The notes: generated by a model from the letters alone, not told the origin. A stretch of 64,000 nt of DNA from Polytrichum commune (GCA_950295325.1 OX485803.1:39013554-39077553); one strand, 5' to 3'. Positions 1 through 10,843 are shown, numbered from the stretch's first letter. Numbers and translations: made by a program.

Positions 1-900
1 TATAATAATATAAGGTACTAATCTCACGTAAGGTACGAGGTTTAGGCCTTAATACCTTTGTGAATTCGATTATATTCTTATTAACATAGTATCCACAAGA
101 TCATCTAAAGTTCTGTTGAGACAAAGTAGGTAGTAACCAGCAATCGGCAATAGTATCCTCTGCCACTAAACTGATCTCTCTTTATAGCCTCTCATCGCTT
201 CCCACATCTTTGTATCGGAGTGGCAGTATCAGATGATAATATCAGAGTGCAAGCAGAGCTTGATAACAGATAGATGTGAAAAAAACTTTTATCCATTAGA
301 AAACAGATACTCTAGTGATTCTCGTAAATATAAGGCATTATAAGTGTTGTCATGTCCAACCCTGGCCACGTGGGATACTTTACATGTATGAACTCTATAA
401 ATTCCTTAAACAAAACTTATATTTTCAACCGGATGCAACTCAACAAAACTTCTTAAAGTTTCTATCATATATAGACTAATACATGACACTTGACATCTTC
501 CAGTTGTAGATTCAACCATACCCTTATCCATTCTAAAAAATAAGCTCAAAAGACATTGATTTGATCTCAAAAGGAAATCCAAATTTAACAATCCATTGTA
601 TACGATGGTTTTTCTTCCTGTCTTTCGTTTTTTTTCAAAAATGATATCGTGAATCTTACCAGTCATTATAATATCATTAAATTATGTAATAATATGATTA
701 ATGAATAGAATAATATTATTTTCACTAAAAATAAAAAAATTTATAACATGACTTATAAATCTTATTAAATATTATGAAATAGTATTATGTTGCACGCTTC
801 TAGCAATTTGGATTTTAAATCCTTCTAATCTAAATCACTTCAATGAAAATTTTTATTGCATGTTATTAGTGCATTTATTATCTGTTGATTTTATCACGCA
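1..900. other. AT-rich intergenic sequence
   Basis: No gene is recognisable here. The sequence is AT-rich with poly-A/T runs. The only longer open frame (minus strand, 406-666) has no recognisable motif and looks accidental. Confidence 0.6.
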
Positions 901-1240
901 TTGTTAGGGACATAGTTTTGGAACCTTTTAAGGACAAATTTCTATAAAGTTCTAGAAACAATTCTTTAGAATATTCTAGAATGAATTTTTTAGAACTTTC
1001 TAGAACATTCTAGAAACAAACTTCTACAACCTTCTAGAAACCTCCAATGGGAGTTGGTAGAACATTCTCTAGAAGCTTACGAGCTGACTCTAGAAGTATA
1101 TATAAGAATCGAGGCTGAAGAGTTCTTCAATCTCGACAACGCACTCCTTAGGACTCTAATCCACCTCTCTGGGTGTTGATCGTGTACTCTTCTTATGAAT
1201 CCAAGTTTCCTAGTGGTTCTTGTGTATTACGACACACATG
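901..1240 (+). promoter_or_regulatory. LTR-like promoter with heat-shock-element array
   Basis: The segment begins TGTTAGGGACATAG, which resembles a retrotransposon LTR start. About 170 bp follow that are packed with TTCTAGAA palindromes: five exact copies near 952, 975, 999, 1009 and 1032, and two CTCTAGAA variants near 1065 and 1088. TTCnnGAA/GAAnnTTC units are the binding sites of heat-shock transcription factors. A TATA box (TATATATAAG) lies at about 1097, placing a start site near 1130. U3-like enhancer, TATA box and leader in this order fit an LTR promoter or a stand-alone heat-responsive promoter. The right-hand LTR end and a primer-binding site were not found, so the LTR reading is inference. 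The HSE spacing is seen directly. Confidence 0.65.
994..1016 (+). promoter_or_regulatory. Perfect five-unit heat shock element
   Basis: Reading from 994: GAA, CT, TTC, TA, GAA, CA, TTC, TA, GAA. This gives five alternating inverted GAA/TTC pentamers with exact 2-nt spacing, the ideal layout for a trimeric HSF. A second run, GAA-TA-TTC-TA-GAA, sits just upstream at 970-982. Confidence 0.8.
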
Positions 1241-2600
1241 CCAATTACGAAACCACGAAAAAAATCTCAAATCATAAAACGACCTACATCTTAACCATAA
1301 TGTGGTTACAATACGTGTGTGAGAATTGGTACCTAATACTTATGATACTATTTAACCTCAATTGGTACTTACTACAATGTAATTCATCCATTCATTCATC
1401 AAACAACCATTTGACAAGAAAAGTTACAAAATCCGTGAAACCACAAAATAATTACATAAATCTTCAGGAAAGGATACCAGGCACGTTAAAATTATTGTCA
1501 AAATCTGCATTAAAGTCCAATTTAAATTTTATTAGAAGGGTCTGCGCAAGACAGACCCCAAACAAGGAGGAGACATTGCACAAGGTAGCGTCTTCCTTGG
1601 CATATACCGGTACAAAACAAATACCACAAGTCAGCCACATCAGATTATACCAGGGTTATAACAGCCAACAAGGACGGCCACATAAGTTCGAGAACTCCAA
1701 CCATATTAACAAACCTCATCATGATCAATACAAGGGCAACCAGCCTAACAAAATGTGATCTTAGGGTTAAACTGATTCATAATCCAAAACCTACAGCAGC
1801 AAGTCCATCATAGTATGCACAAACAATTTGGAGAAGCTGAGGCAGCAAGTGAGTTTAGAGACAAACTTTGCACATATTCCACCATGAGAACTCCAAGCAA
1901 GGAGAAAGGGAAGGCACCTCAGATGAGAGGAATTGAGGATGTAGTCTTCAGTACAGAGATGGCCGCCTTAGATTTTGAACCGACTCGGGAGGAGAAGATT
2001 TTTTTGCAGCTCATTGGATTAGATCAATTTGTGATAAGAGTGACATGGGAGATTGTCAATATTCTAGTAATTCAGGATGTCATTACCAACTTAAATCTAG
2101 ACACCATGGAATCTGTCTTGAATAACAAACAATTTTTCAATTTTTCCAAATGACTGGAAGAACAAAATGAGGGCAGTTTTCAATATTACGGCATTTTCAA
2201 CAAGAAGTGAGCCAGACACACCAAAGGTCAAGGCTGCAAACATCTTTCCTAACTTCAATAACAAAGTGAGAAGCTAGACATGGACCTGCAAGATTGTGGA
2301 GTGTACAATTCCGGAAGCAAGGCGGCCATTAAGGTTCTTTAATTCCTTTTTCTTGCTACGAACTACTGCTAATACTATTTCTTGTCAAGCAATTGCACAC
2401 ATTGTTGATGCTCTCAATGGGAAGTTAGTTGATTGGCCGATACTATTTAGAGAGATCATACTCACAGAGCTCAAAAATATTAAAGAATAATTGTTTAAGG
2501 ACAAGACCACGATGTTGAAATCAATGATAGCACTTTGCTGTATGGAAGGTTCAGACCAGTGTATCTATACTGCCCAGTAGTTAAAAAGGTACAAACAACC
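1195..2600 (+). pseudogene. Decayed coding region upstream of methyltransferase-like gene
   Basis: Three open stretches (1195-1758, 1815-2153, 2296-2490) in different frames, separated by stops, lie between the HSE promoter and the methyltransferase-like ORF. The piece at 2395-2490 (…NGKLVDWPILFREIILTE) reads like real protein. It is in frame with the ORF starting at 2605 but separated from it by two stops (TAA 2488, TAG 2578). The most likely reading is the broken 5' part of the same mobile-element-associated coding unit. No reverse transcriptase, protease or transposase motif is seen, so the type of element stays open. Confidence 0.45.
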
Positions 2601-2604
2601 ACAC

Positions 2605-4538
2605 TTGCATGCAGGATGTTGGTATCTCGACTTTGTTCGTGGTTTTGTCTTTGATTCAGAGGCGGAGGTGAAGACCTTACATGATGGCGGAGTGGTGGTG
2701 GAAGAAGATACCACGCAAGTTACTAAAGATGACGAAGGGCACCAGGATCAATCCTCTGCACCACCACCGAAGCCCAAGAGAGGGCGTCGTTTGCATCGAG
2801 GGACGGACATTGTCTCCTTGGGTTCGGAATCACAAGCATCAGAGCTAGGGCAGACGAAGTCATCCGCTCCCTTGTCGCAGACACTCCTTGCTTCTCAATC
2901 CAAAGTCGTTCTCGAGACTGCTCCCTCTTCTACGACCGTGCCTTCCTCGGTCAGTGCATTGGAGATGACGAAAGGTCTCATTGAGCAGAGGAAGGCAAAA
3001 CTATTTCCCACGAGCACCTCTTCCAGTGGAATTCCACATTCGGCCCATGTTTTTGTCTCCAGCATATCTATGCAGACGTTGATGACATCACATACGAAGT
3101 TGTCTGACAACGGTGGCAATCCAAGATGGGTTCAGATTCTAGACTTCATTCGCAAGGTACAATCCGTTGCTTCGACTCGTTTTGGATGCATCAGGTTTTT
3201 TTTACATATTATAAAGTCTAACTTTCTTTCCTGGTTTTTTCAAGATGGGAGAAGGCCACCAAACCCAAGTTCCAGAACGGTGCGAAAATGAGAAGCACTT
3301 TGGGATCGACTTGATCATTGCCGACATCCCTGAGAATCCACCCGTCCCTTCCGTATCCAATCCTCCATCAGTCGTTCCACCTTGGAACTCCCGGGATCCC
3401 GAATATGTGGTGTCCATCTTCGAATTTGCAAGTCATTACTTGCAAAACGATGGTGCTCTCTTCCTCAACCACAACAATGATCAAAAGCTCACTGCGGTCA
3501 TTTTCGATCAAGTTGAGACTTACGACTTTGTGATGCACAAGGACTGGTGGGGCATCAATGACCTCGAGTTGGCTTCTCCTACGGACCCCGACTCCAAGGT
3601 ATTTACACTGTAATCATTCCTTGTTTATGTTTAGTGATAATTTTTTTATTTATTTACTCTCACATGTTTTGGTTGACTACAGTCTATTCGGTTCTGGATT
3701 CACGTCTTTATTCGTGGTGGCGACGTGACATCTAATTTCTCATTCCATACGAAGAAATCCGATGTGATATATGACGACGTTAATATAACCAAGAGTGATG
3801 CCCTGTTCAACCTCACCACTGCGGAGACTCAGCTCATGAATGGGAACGTCCCATGGAGAGGACCAAGGGAGAAAACCCCTTTGTTCATGCAGGCCCTCAT
3901 CGAGCAGCTGACCAAGCCCGGCGACATAGTCCTCGACTGGAAGGCAGGAACAGGTAACCATTCATTAATTAGTTCTGAATTTCCATTCCTCTCATATTCT
4001 CAACAGAGTCTCACATCTTTGCGATGCTTTGAATTCAGGGGCTACCATTAAGGCTTGCCAGAAGATTGGTCGTCATGTTGTGGCGTTTGAGGATGACGAA
4101 CCCATCTTCAACGCCATTCTCCGTCCATATATCGCTTCAAGACCTGTCATGGGCCCTCCTAAACATCCCAGACCTGCATCTGCTGATGAATCGCGCCCCA
4201 AAAAACAAAGACGCAATAAATGGGCTTGTAAGTAAGTCTTACTTTACATTTTTTACTTCTAGTCGATTTATCTTAGTTTTGCTTTTGTTTGCATCTCCAC
4301 GTACTCATTCTAACCACTATCGGGTTTCTATTGCAGAGTACTTGCATCAACACCGCGACTTATGCCAAGACCCATGCCCATTCCATCGTGGCATGTGAAC
4401 TCCAGTCCGATACAGCCTTATATTCTTCCAGAGTATGCTGAGGACTTAGCACAAGCACTTCAATCCGGTGCCGTTAGATATGTTCCTAGTCGAGCTACTA
4501 CTTGTGATCCTAGGGCCCTTATATTTATGGATACATAG
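2605..4538 (+). CDS. Bacterial-type DNA amino-methyltransferase-like protein, 5 exons
   Basis: Proposed exons are 2605-3156, 3245-3598, 3683-3953, 4039-4231 and 4337-4538. All junctions are GT-AG and in frame, giving 523 aa from the first Met. Residues 1-184 are Ser/Pro/Lys-rich and low complexity. The rest resembles a beta-class (permuted) N6-adenine/N4-cytosine methyltransferase: motif IV-like DLIIADIPENPP (206-217) comes first, then a target-recognition-like stretch, then EKTPLFMQALIEQLTKPGD, the SAM-binding loop LDWKAGTG (386-393), and GRHVVAFEDDE (403-413), where family members carry the acidic ribose-binding residue. Two oddities stand out. The catalytic DPPY is DIPE, and the usual F of DPFxGxG is K, so activity is doubtful. 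The basic C-terminus (PKKQRRNK) could be a nuclear signal. The 5' end is uncertain because upstream frame-mates are broken. It may be a captured gene inside a mobile element. Confidence 0.6.
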
Positions 4539-5135
4539 GCTGTAGAAGGAGATTCAAAGTCCTCGAGATCAGATAGTGGAAGTAGCGATTAGAGCATATC
4601 ATGAATTTTGGAAGGACGTTTCGGTCTTTTGTTGTTTTCATTTGATTTGATTTGATTTGACTGGATTTGATTACATTTTCCTCTAAGGTGTCTTTCGCAC
4701 ACATCTTGCATTTTTGTACGCGACCATCGGGTTTTTTTAATAATTTTTCCATTTGATATTCGTGTATGTCCAGTTGTGGGATTTTTTTGCTGTCAATTCT
4801 TATTTGTTCTTTATACAAGATCATAAACATGTGTCATATTTTTGATTTTTTTTAACTATTTAATTTGATGTTCATGGCCTCATGAAGGAAATACATATCA
4901 TGTGCCAAAGTGATTCTGAAATTCCCAATAAAATATTTACAGACTACTGGAGCCTAAAAAAGTGAAAACCACATTAGTCAAAAAGTTGGTTATTTTAATT
5001 AGTAATAGTAATGAAACCAAAAACAATAATGTGGACATATAATTGCAATAGATAACAATTATATGTTCAAAAAATATACAAAACTATAATAACTTTTTCT
5101 AAAGGTCAATAGCCTTTATCATCCCTAAACCCATC
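4539..5135. other. Intergenic, AT-rich
   Basis: No gene. The stretch at about 4712-4780 (GCGACCATCGGG, a T-run, then TTTTCCATTTGATATTC) recurs in diverged form at about 5868-5930, on the far side of the small minus-strand ORF. Confidence 0.5.
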
Positions 5136-5708
5136 TCATCTATTCTTGGGAGAGACCCAGATACCAGGTCTTGGAGAAATTTTCTCTCCTGGCTGCACAT
5201 CCAAAGACTGGTTCTCATTGTCCCTTAGCAATGACCTCAACTGATCTAACTCAGGGCAACTAAGTTCGCCAAGGGACGTTGTCTCTAACCTGTCGTTGTT
5301 AATTGGATTTGCTAGTGACCAAGAAGTCCTAAAGACGTTCCAGTTCAAGTTGAATCGGTAAGCTTCATATTCGTCCTTTGGAGTCCAATGGCGACCCGAG
5401 TACGAAACATAATCCCACTTCGCTAGCCGGAGGCATGCGTATTCAAGACTGTTGTCAATCTCACGTTTCCAAAGCTTCGACACAACACAAGCATTCTCGA
5501 CGTCTTCAAACGTGATTACCGATGGAGGAGTCCAACACTGTGTTGTACTGCTACCTATATGATCCCAGGGGTCAAACCCATCCGCCATCCGCTGAAGCAA
5601 ATCTTGTAGAACCGTTTCACAAGCAATGACCTCAAAGGGATCGCCCATTCTCTCTAAACACTGGTTAACAAGTACAAGATTAAGTTCTAAAGAAATCGAT
5701 GAGCTCAT
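5136..5708 (-). CDS. Hypothetical 190-aa protein, F-box-like N-terminus
   Basis: A single uninterrupted ORF on the minus strand, starting at 5708 (Met-Ser-Ser-Ser-Ile). A spaced pattern near residues 20-95 (…CETVLQDLLQRM… then FEDVENACVVSKLWKREID) resembles the two halves of an F-box, in which a Leu-rich helix is followed by V-C/S-K-x-W. F-box proteins couple substrates to SCF ubiquitin ligases. The insert between the halves is longer than usual and no LRR or Kelch repeats follow. The protein is Trp-rich and acidic to neutral with no membrane segment. Similar short sequences flank the ORF (about 4712-4780 and 5868-5930), so it could lie in a mobile or duplicated segment. An inner Met at residue 21 (MGDPFEV) could be the true start. 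Function is not established. Confidence 0.4.
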   Translation of the reverse strand: MSSSISLELNLVLVNQCLERMGDPFEVIACETVLQDLLQRMADGFDPWDHIGSSTTQCWTPPSVITFEDVENACVVSKLWKREIDNSLEYACLRLAKWDYVSYSGRHWTPKDEYEAYRFNLNWNVFRTSWSLANPINNDRLETTSLGELSCPELDQLRSLLRDNENQSLDVQPGEKISPRPGIWVSPKNR

Positions 5709-6305
5709 ACGAGTCGAAGGAATGTTAATAAGGTTTATATAGATTGTTCCTTAACAGCTGGGCTGGCAGTGCTCTTATTTAACGACGGAGAAATCTTCGA
5801 TGAAGACAAGCACTTGGTCATGGAATAAATCTTGGTTTCAGCAGTATCATTATTGTACACGAACTTTAAAAACGACCATCGGGGTTTTATTATAGTTTTC
5901 CCATTTTATATTCTTAGAGTTGCCTATGGTAATAGGTGTTATTATCTTTATTTCACTCCATTTCCAGAATTGATCTCCCCAATTATAACCAGAATCTTCC
6001 ATTAATAATCTATAAATCATGGGTGAAGTATGAATTTATTTCATTCGTTAACATTTATGAATATGGAAATGTTGGCCTATTTCCACGGTAATAGAGTCCA
6101 TAACTCCCAAAACATTCAAAATGAAGCTTGGAATATGTGCAAAATCCACGGTCATAAGGGTCCTAACTTTCCGACAATAGAGTTTTAAACTAACATTTTC
6201 TGCTCACGAGATCTGCTCACCGCTCACCGCTCACATCGTAGCATTCTTGTGTTACTTATTGATGGGGGGTTGCTGACTGTCTCACAAGAAATTGAGGCAG
6301 GCATA
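5709..6305. other. Intergenic sequence
   Basis: No gene seen. It contains the second copy of the ACGACCATCGGG-type repeat at about 5868-5930. Confidence 0.5.
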
Positions 6306-8054
6306 TGTGAGGCCAAATCCACCACCCTTAAGCGTCCTAGTCCGGGTGATGACTTTGTGAATCACATTATCTATTACAACATTGAACCATGTGCAAGGTA
6401 ATTTTCATGTTCGAATGAACACGTATTGTCTCACTCATTGTACTTTATTAATGTTGGCCTCTTGGCCGATGCTAGAGTTGGCCTTCTCAAGAGTCCAACC
6501 CGCGGCTTTAGCCACACATGCCCTTAAGGACATTCCCCTTGCTCGTTTAATCTTCACTCCCTTTTTCTTGTCATTGCAAGAATCTTCCACATTCTCCATT
6601 AATAATGCAAGTGAGTTATTTTGACCGAGAGGTTCAAGTGTTGAAAAACACTTTTCTCAACGGGTAAACACACTCATACAAACCCACACATGGCACAAAC
6701 TAGTCTAGTTGGTCTAACTACTTAGCCACCCCTAAATGGCCTAATGTAATCTAGTTTTTTATATGCTAACACCCACTGATTGGGCTTAGCCTTGCTAACC
6801 CCTAGGCAGCCTAATGGTTTGCACTAATAAGCCTCGGCAGTCTGTGCCCATTAGCCTTCGGCTGCCCTCCTCCAGCAGCTACTAGTTTGCACTAATAAGC
6901 CTCGGCAGTTCTGCCCATTAGCCTTCGGCTGCCCTCCTCCAACAGCTACTGGTTGCACTAATAAGCCTCGGCAGTTTGTGCCATTAGCCTTCGGCTGCCC
7001 TCCTCCAACAGCTACTGGTTGCACTAATAAGCCTCGGCAGTTTGTGCCATTAGCCTTCGGCTGCCCTCCTCCAACAGCTACTGGTTGCACTAATAAGCCT
7101 CGGCAGTCTGTGCCATTAGCCTTCGGCTGCCCTCCTCCAGTAGCTACTGGTTTGCACTAATAAGCCTCGGCAGTTCTACCCATTAGCCTTCGGCTGCCCT
7201 CCTCCAGCAGCTACTGGTTGCACTAATAAGCCTCGGCAGTTCTGCCCATTAGCCTTTGGCTGCCCTCCTCCAGCAGCTATTGGTTTGCACTAATAAGCCT
7301 CGGCAGTTCTGCCACTAAATTACCCTTAACACACCCCTTATCTACTAATCACACATTTTTAAATTTCTACTTCTTCTTTTTTGTTTCTTTTTCCCTTTCT
7401 TTTTTTCTCTCTTTCTTCTCTCCTTAACTAATGAACTAACCTACCATACTAACTTCACTAACAACTACCTAATCTTCCTAGGTAATCTCAAGCTCTAAGA
7501 GTGCACTCACTTGGGAGGCATTGAGAGAGAGAGCTTAACTAATTGTCTTCACTACAACTAATAACCCATACATGTGGCTCAAGCTCTTAAGAGCTTGCTC
7601 CCTTGAGAGCGCTTGATGGAGAGAGAGAAAAAATGAGAGAAAAAACACCTTAAGTAGCAAAGAGGGAGAGAGGGAGAGAGGGAGAGAGAGGTGAGGATAG
7701 GGTGAGAGGATTAGCACCTCCAATCACAATCCCTTAACCTTCACCTTCAAAGTAGGGACTAATCCCCTTCCACCAAGCTTCCTTCTTCCTAAACTACCAA
7801 GGTGGATCCAAAAGTGGGCATTTAACCCGGGGAGCTCACCTTGCTTCACCTTACCCCCTACTCACAATATCAAGGCATACTCTTATTGAATTCAACCTTG
7901 AAATAATCACACAACACATTCTAAAGCCTAAACTTAAATCCAAACCACACTTCACTCTTTTTATGTTTTGTGAATAATCATAACACATCAAAGTCAAACT
8001 AAAATTGGTTTCGAAGAGTTAATCACCACATGTGGGCACCATTTTGGGCTCACA
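6306..8054 (+). mobile_element. LTR-like segment (TGTGAGGCC...GGGCTCACA)
   Basis: The segment begins TGTGAGGCC and ends ATTTTGGGCTCACA, so the termini are mutually inverted as in LTRs. The start (CCACCCTTAAGCGTCCTAGTCCGGGTG) recurs inverted at about 18,130-18,176 and in diverged form at 20,465-20,520. The end (GCACnATTTTTGGGCTCACA) recurs at about 22,731-22,751. It holds the 66-bp tandem array, a pyrimidine-rich tract (7370-7430) and purine-rich GAGAGA runs near 7620-7690. A partner copy with matching ends was not found, so the exact LTR length (about 1.75 kb) is inference. Confidence 0.45.
6815..7312 (+). repeat. 66-68 bp tandem repeat, about 7.5 units
   Basis: ACTAATAAGCCTCGGCAG starts at about 6823, 6891, 6957, 7023, 7089, 7157, 7222 and 7290, giving periods of 68, 66, 66, 66, 68, 65 and 68. 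Each unit carries the small hairpin AGCC-TTC-GGCT followed by GCCCTCCTCCA(G/A)CAGCTA. The units are more than 90% alike. Open frames across it on both strands are by-products of a period divisible by three. Confidence 0.9.
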
Positions 8055-8130
8055 GCATACTAATGCCAGCTAACCTCATAGAAAAACCAGTTTCAAATAA
8101 AAGAAAGATAGGACCCTCAATGGAACTTAC

Positions 8131-8400
8131 CCCAGGAGAGCCATCAGAAAGGAAAGAAGCACCACAAATTTGTGTAGCCATGGCCACACCAACCATAGCA
8201 AAACCATAAACCATTCCTAACATTGTTATAGATTTACGAAACCCTTTAGAGACCCAACCAGACTCATTCAAGGCACAGAGAGAAGTTCCAAAATCTGTGA
8301 GTACACCAATGGAACCAACAATTAGTAGAAATGTGCTTATAAGCACAACAAGAAATGGTACATCACAAGTTCGCCTACAATTATTGAGAGAAATATGGGA
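8131..8400 (-). pseudogene. Orphan exon fragment encoding transmembrane helices
   Basis: On the minus strand an open frame running from about 8400 to 8131 encodes VPFLVVVLISTFLLIVGSIG, a soluble loop (…CALNESGWVSKGFRKS…), then a second hydrophobic segment (ITMLGMVYGFAMVGVAMATQ). It ends …SDGSPG directly at a consensus splice donor (GTAAGT, on the complement of 8125-8130). It looks like one exon of a multi-pass membrane protein gene. The gag-like ORF on the opposite strand starts inside it, which suggests a captured gene fragment in the retroelement. I do not recognise the family. Coincidence cannot be excluded. Confidence 0.4.
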
Positions 8401-10843
8401 TCAGTTTACTCAAGCTAGCCAATCATTGCAAAACTGGATCACCACATCTTCAAGTTCAAGCAACGAGGAAGGGCAGTCACTTACTACAGATTTCAACACA
8501 ACAAAGCTGAATTCAATACAAAACACACCGAGACTAGTTGTAGATTCCGACAAGTCATTCCCAACTTCAAAATCACGGAATTTAGATTTACTGCAAATTA
8601 ATCACAAAAATGGCGCTGAGGAACAGGCTCCTCCGATTGCTGCACCTATTTTGACAGAAGGACAAGAATGTCGCCTTCAATTGGAACTCAACAACGTCAT
8701 AGTAACATCACAGAATCACTACCTCGCTGAAGACTATCAACAGCAGCTCAAAAATTCTAAAAAAGATTTACACACCCTACAGATACGAGAACAGATCCCC
8801 AACTCCACAACCACACCGAGAAGAGAGGACCGCATGCAGTTTGCCGAGGTTGGAATGGGAGCAGTCGATCAAAATCACCAAACAACCTACATCGCCACAA
8901 CCTCTAAAGCGGACAAACAACTACTCCAACACAAATTTGAACTCCTGCAAGCTAAGCACAACGTTCAACAAGAAAGCCATCACATCATCGCCGAGCAGAA
9001 TCCGAAATTGGTACAAAAGTCGGCACTCTGCAAACAGGTCGCCGCAGTAGAGCGACTTCCAACACACACACAGGAACCACGTACGTCGCCGCGTCAGGAG
9101 ATCGGAACATCGCCACACCTGCAGATCGCAAAACCAGACCACCAAACGAAAGATGCTGCAACCACAAATGAGCAAGTCGCTCACAAAGACAACCGCCAGG
9201 GGTCGCCGTTTGATAACAAAACAGTGGGTAGCGATCAGGGAAGTGCCACAACACTCGAGAAAGCTAACCAGGACCTTCGACGCCAACTAGGTGTTTTACG
9301 AACCCAGCATGCACCGGAGTTGGAACACAACAAGAAGGAACAACAAACACTTCGAAAACAACTCGAAGACTCAAAGAACCTGCTGGAAGCGGCACTTGAG
9401 AACAATCGCCGGAGCGCCACAGACAATCAACTACGCCAACAGGAGACATCGCTTCTCCGAAGTGAGCATGCCGCAACCACCCAAGACCTTCGAAGTCAAG
9501 TTGAACGCCTCCAGTACCAACTCGAGGCAGCACAACTCGAACATAAACAACTCGCAACAACCTCACAGGAACAACTCCGACTACTACAAACACAGTGCGA
9601 TCTCCTGCAAACCCAACACGCCGAAACATCAAAACGAACTCAACAGATTGCAGATGACGAAAGGAAAGCAATTATGGTCAAATACAAAAGCATGCAGACT
9701 TACCTAAAGGGCCGCAAAGACGTTGCAGTCATCGCCGAACAACGCCTCCAAACATCCTCGGCCCACATTCGGACCAGCATCGCCGAACTTCGGCACACTA
9801 CTTCGACACACTTGAAGGGTCTCTAGGAAGTTGTTGCTCCTTACGGCAACCAACTCAACACAGTAGCCATACAGACACATCCAAATCCAGACAGGATAGT
9901 GGAACTTGCAAAAATCGAAGCCTTCGATTTGTGGATGCACAAACACCCGGACACAGAAGAACAAGTTTCGGCGCAGATACTTTTACACATAGTTACAGCA
10001 AAGCTCAATCACACCTTCAAAAACCTCGGATCACACATACATCAAGTCACTACAGAGAGGGATGACCTCCAAACCAAAATTGAGCAACAAGAAGAAGATT
10101 ATCTCCTGCAGTGGGAGAAATTATTAGGAGAAGACAAGATTGAAGATCCAGAAAACCCAATCACAGCCACAATGAAGAACATGCCGCCCCCAATTAGTAT
10201 TTTTTAGTACTACAAAGCCTACAAGCCATTGATTCTACAAGGGAGCAGCTTACTCGACATCAAAAACGAAATTGAAATCTCATAGGAACTATTTCAAATG
10301 ATGTGGGTAAAAGCTAATTCCGAAGCCAAGGACCTCTTGGTCTTCATGTGGATCCTCAAGGATCTCACAACACACAAAGGAGTTGTTGAAATCACCACAG
10401 CAAACCCTAACTTCTATCTTACCATGTTTTGTGTAAAAACACTCACCCACATCGCAAGACACCATGAGGAGTTCTACAACAATATTGAGAATCGAAAGAG
10501 CCTTCCACAAATCCAACCTTATGAACCAGAAATCATCAAGGAGATCCAAGATCTGACATCATCAAAATTTCCACAATTTCTAACAGCTCTTGACGGATTG
10601 GCACAAGAAGACACAAGACTGTTACATGAGGTTAGCCACCAACACCACAACCTCATTAGAAAATTCCTAGATTCCTTTCCACAAGGATTTCATAGAATTC
10701 AACTACAAGGTTACATAGCAAGGGCACTTGAGGATAGGAAAAACACTCTAGAACAAAGACAAATCATTACACCACATGCTAGAACCCTCCTCTACCTTCC
10801 TCAATACGATCCAAGGACTATGAAAATCCCTAAAAGATCCTGA
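8297..10843 (+). pseudogene. Gag-like coiled-coil ORF with three in-frame UAG codons
   Basis: One reading frame runs 849 codons from the ATG at 8297 and is interrupted only by TAG at 9824, 10205 and 10283. Residues about 150-500 are Gln/Glu/Leu/Arg-rich heptad sequence (long coiled coil). The last third (…AKDLLVFMWILKDLTTH…, …FYLTMFCVKTLTHIARHH…) is helical and globular. No CCHC knuckle, protease or reverse transcriptase follows. A polypurine tract and a putative 3' LTR begin right after the end, so this fits the gag-type ORF of a non-autonomous LTR element. Composition is CA-rich (Gln/Thr/His codons), unlike the neighbouring genes. Gag identity is inferred from position and architecture, not from a recognised motif. 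Confidence 0.55.

Noticed and set aside
1320-1350. Primer-binding site after the HSE segment (AATTGGTACC)
   Set aside because: Only the first five bases resemble a tRNA-Met primer-binding site, and it is too far from any credible LTR end.
6851-7160. Open frames of repeated peptide on both strands
   Set aside because: They are translations of the 66-bp tandem repeat, whose period is divisible by three, and have no start context or homology.
6815-7312. CRISPR-like array
   Set aside because: The whole 66-bp unit is conserved with no variable spacers, and the DNA is a plant nuclear sequence.
9264-9671. 135-aa minus-strand frame opposite the gag-like ORF
   Set aside because: It is a shadow of the plus-strand Gln-rich frame; its Val/Leu/Arg-rich composition follows from the complement.
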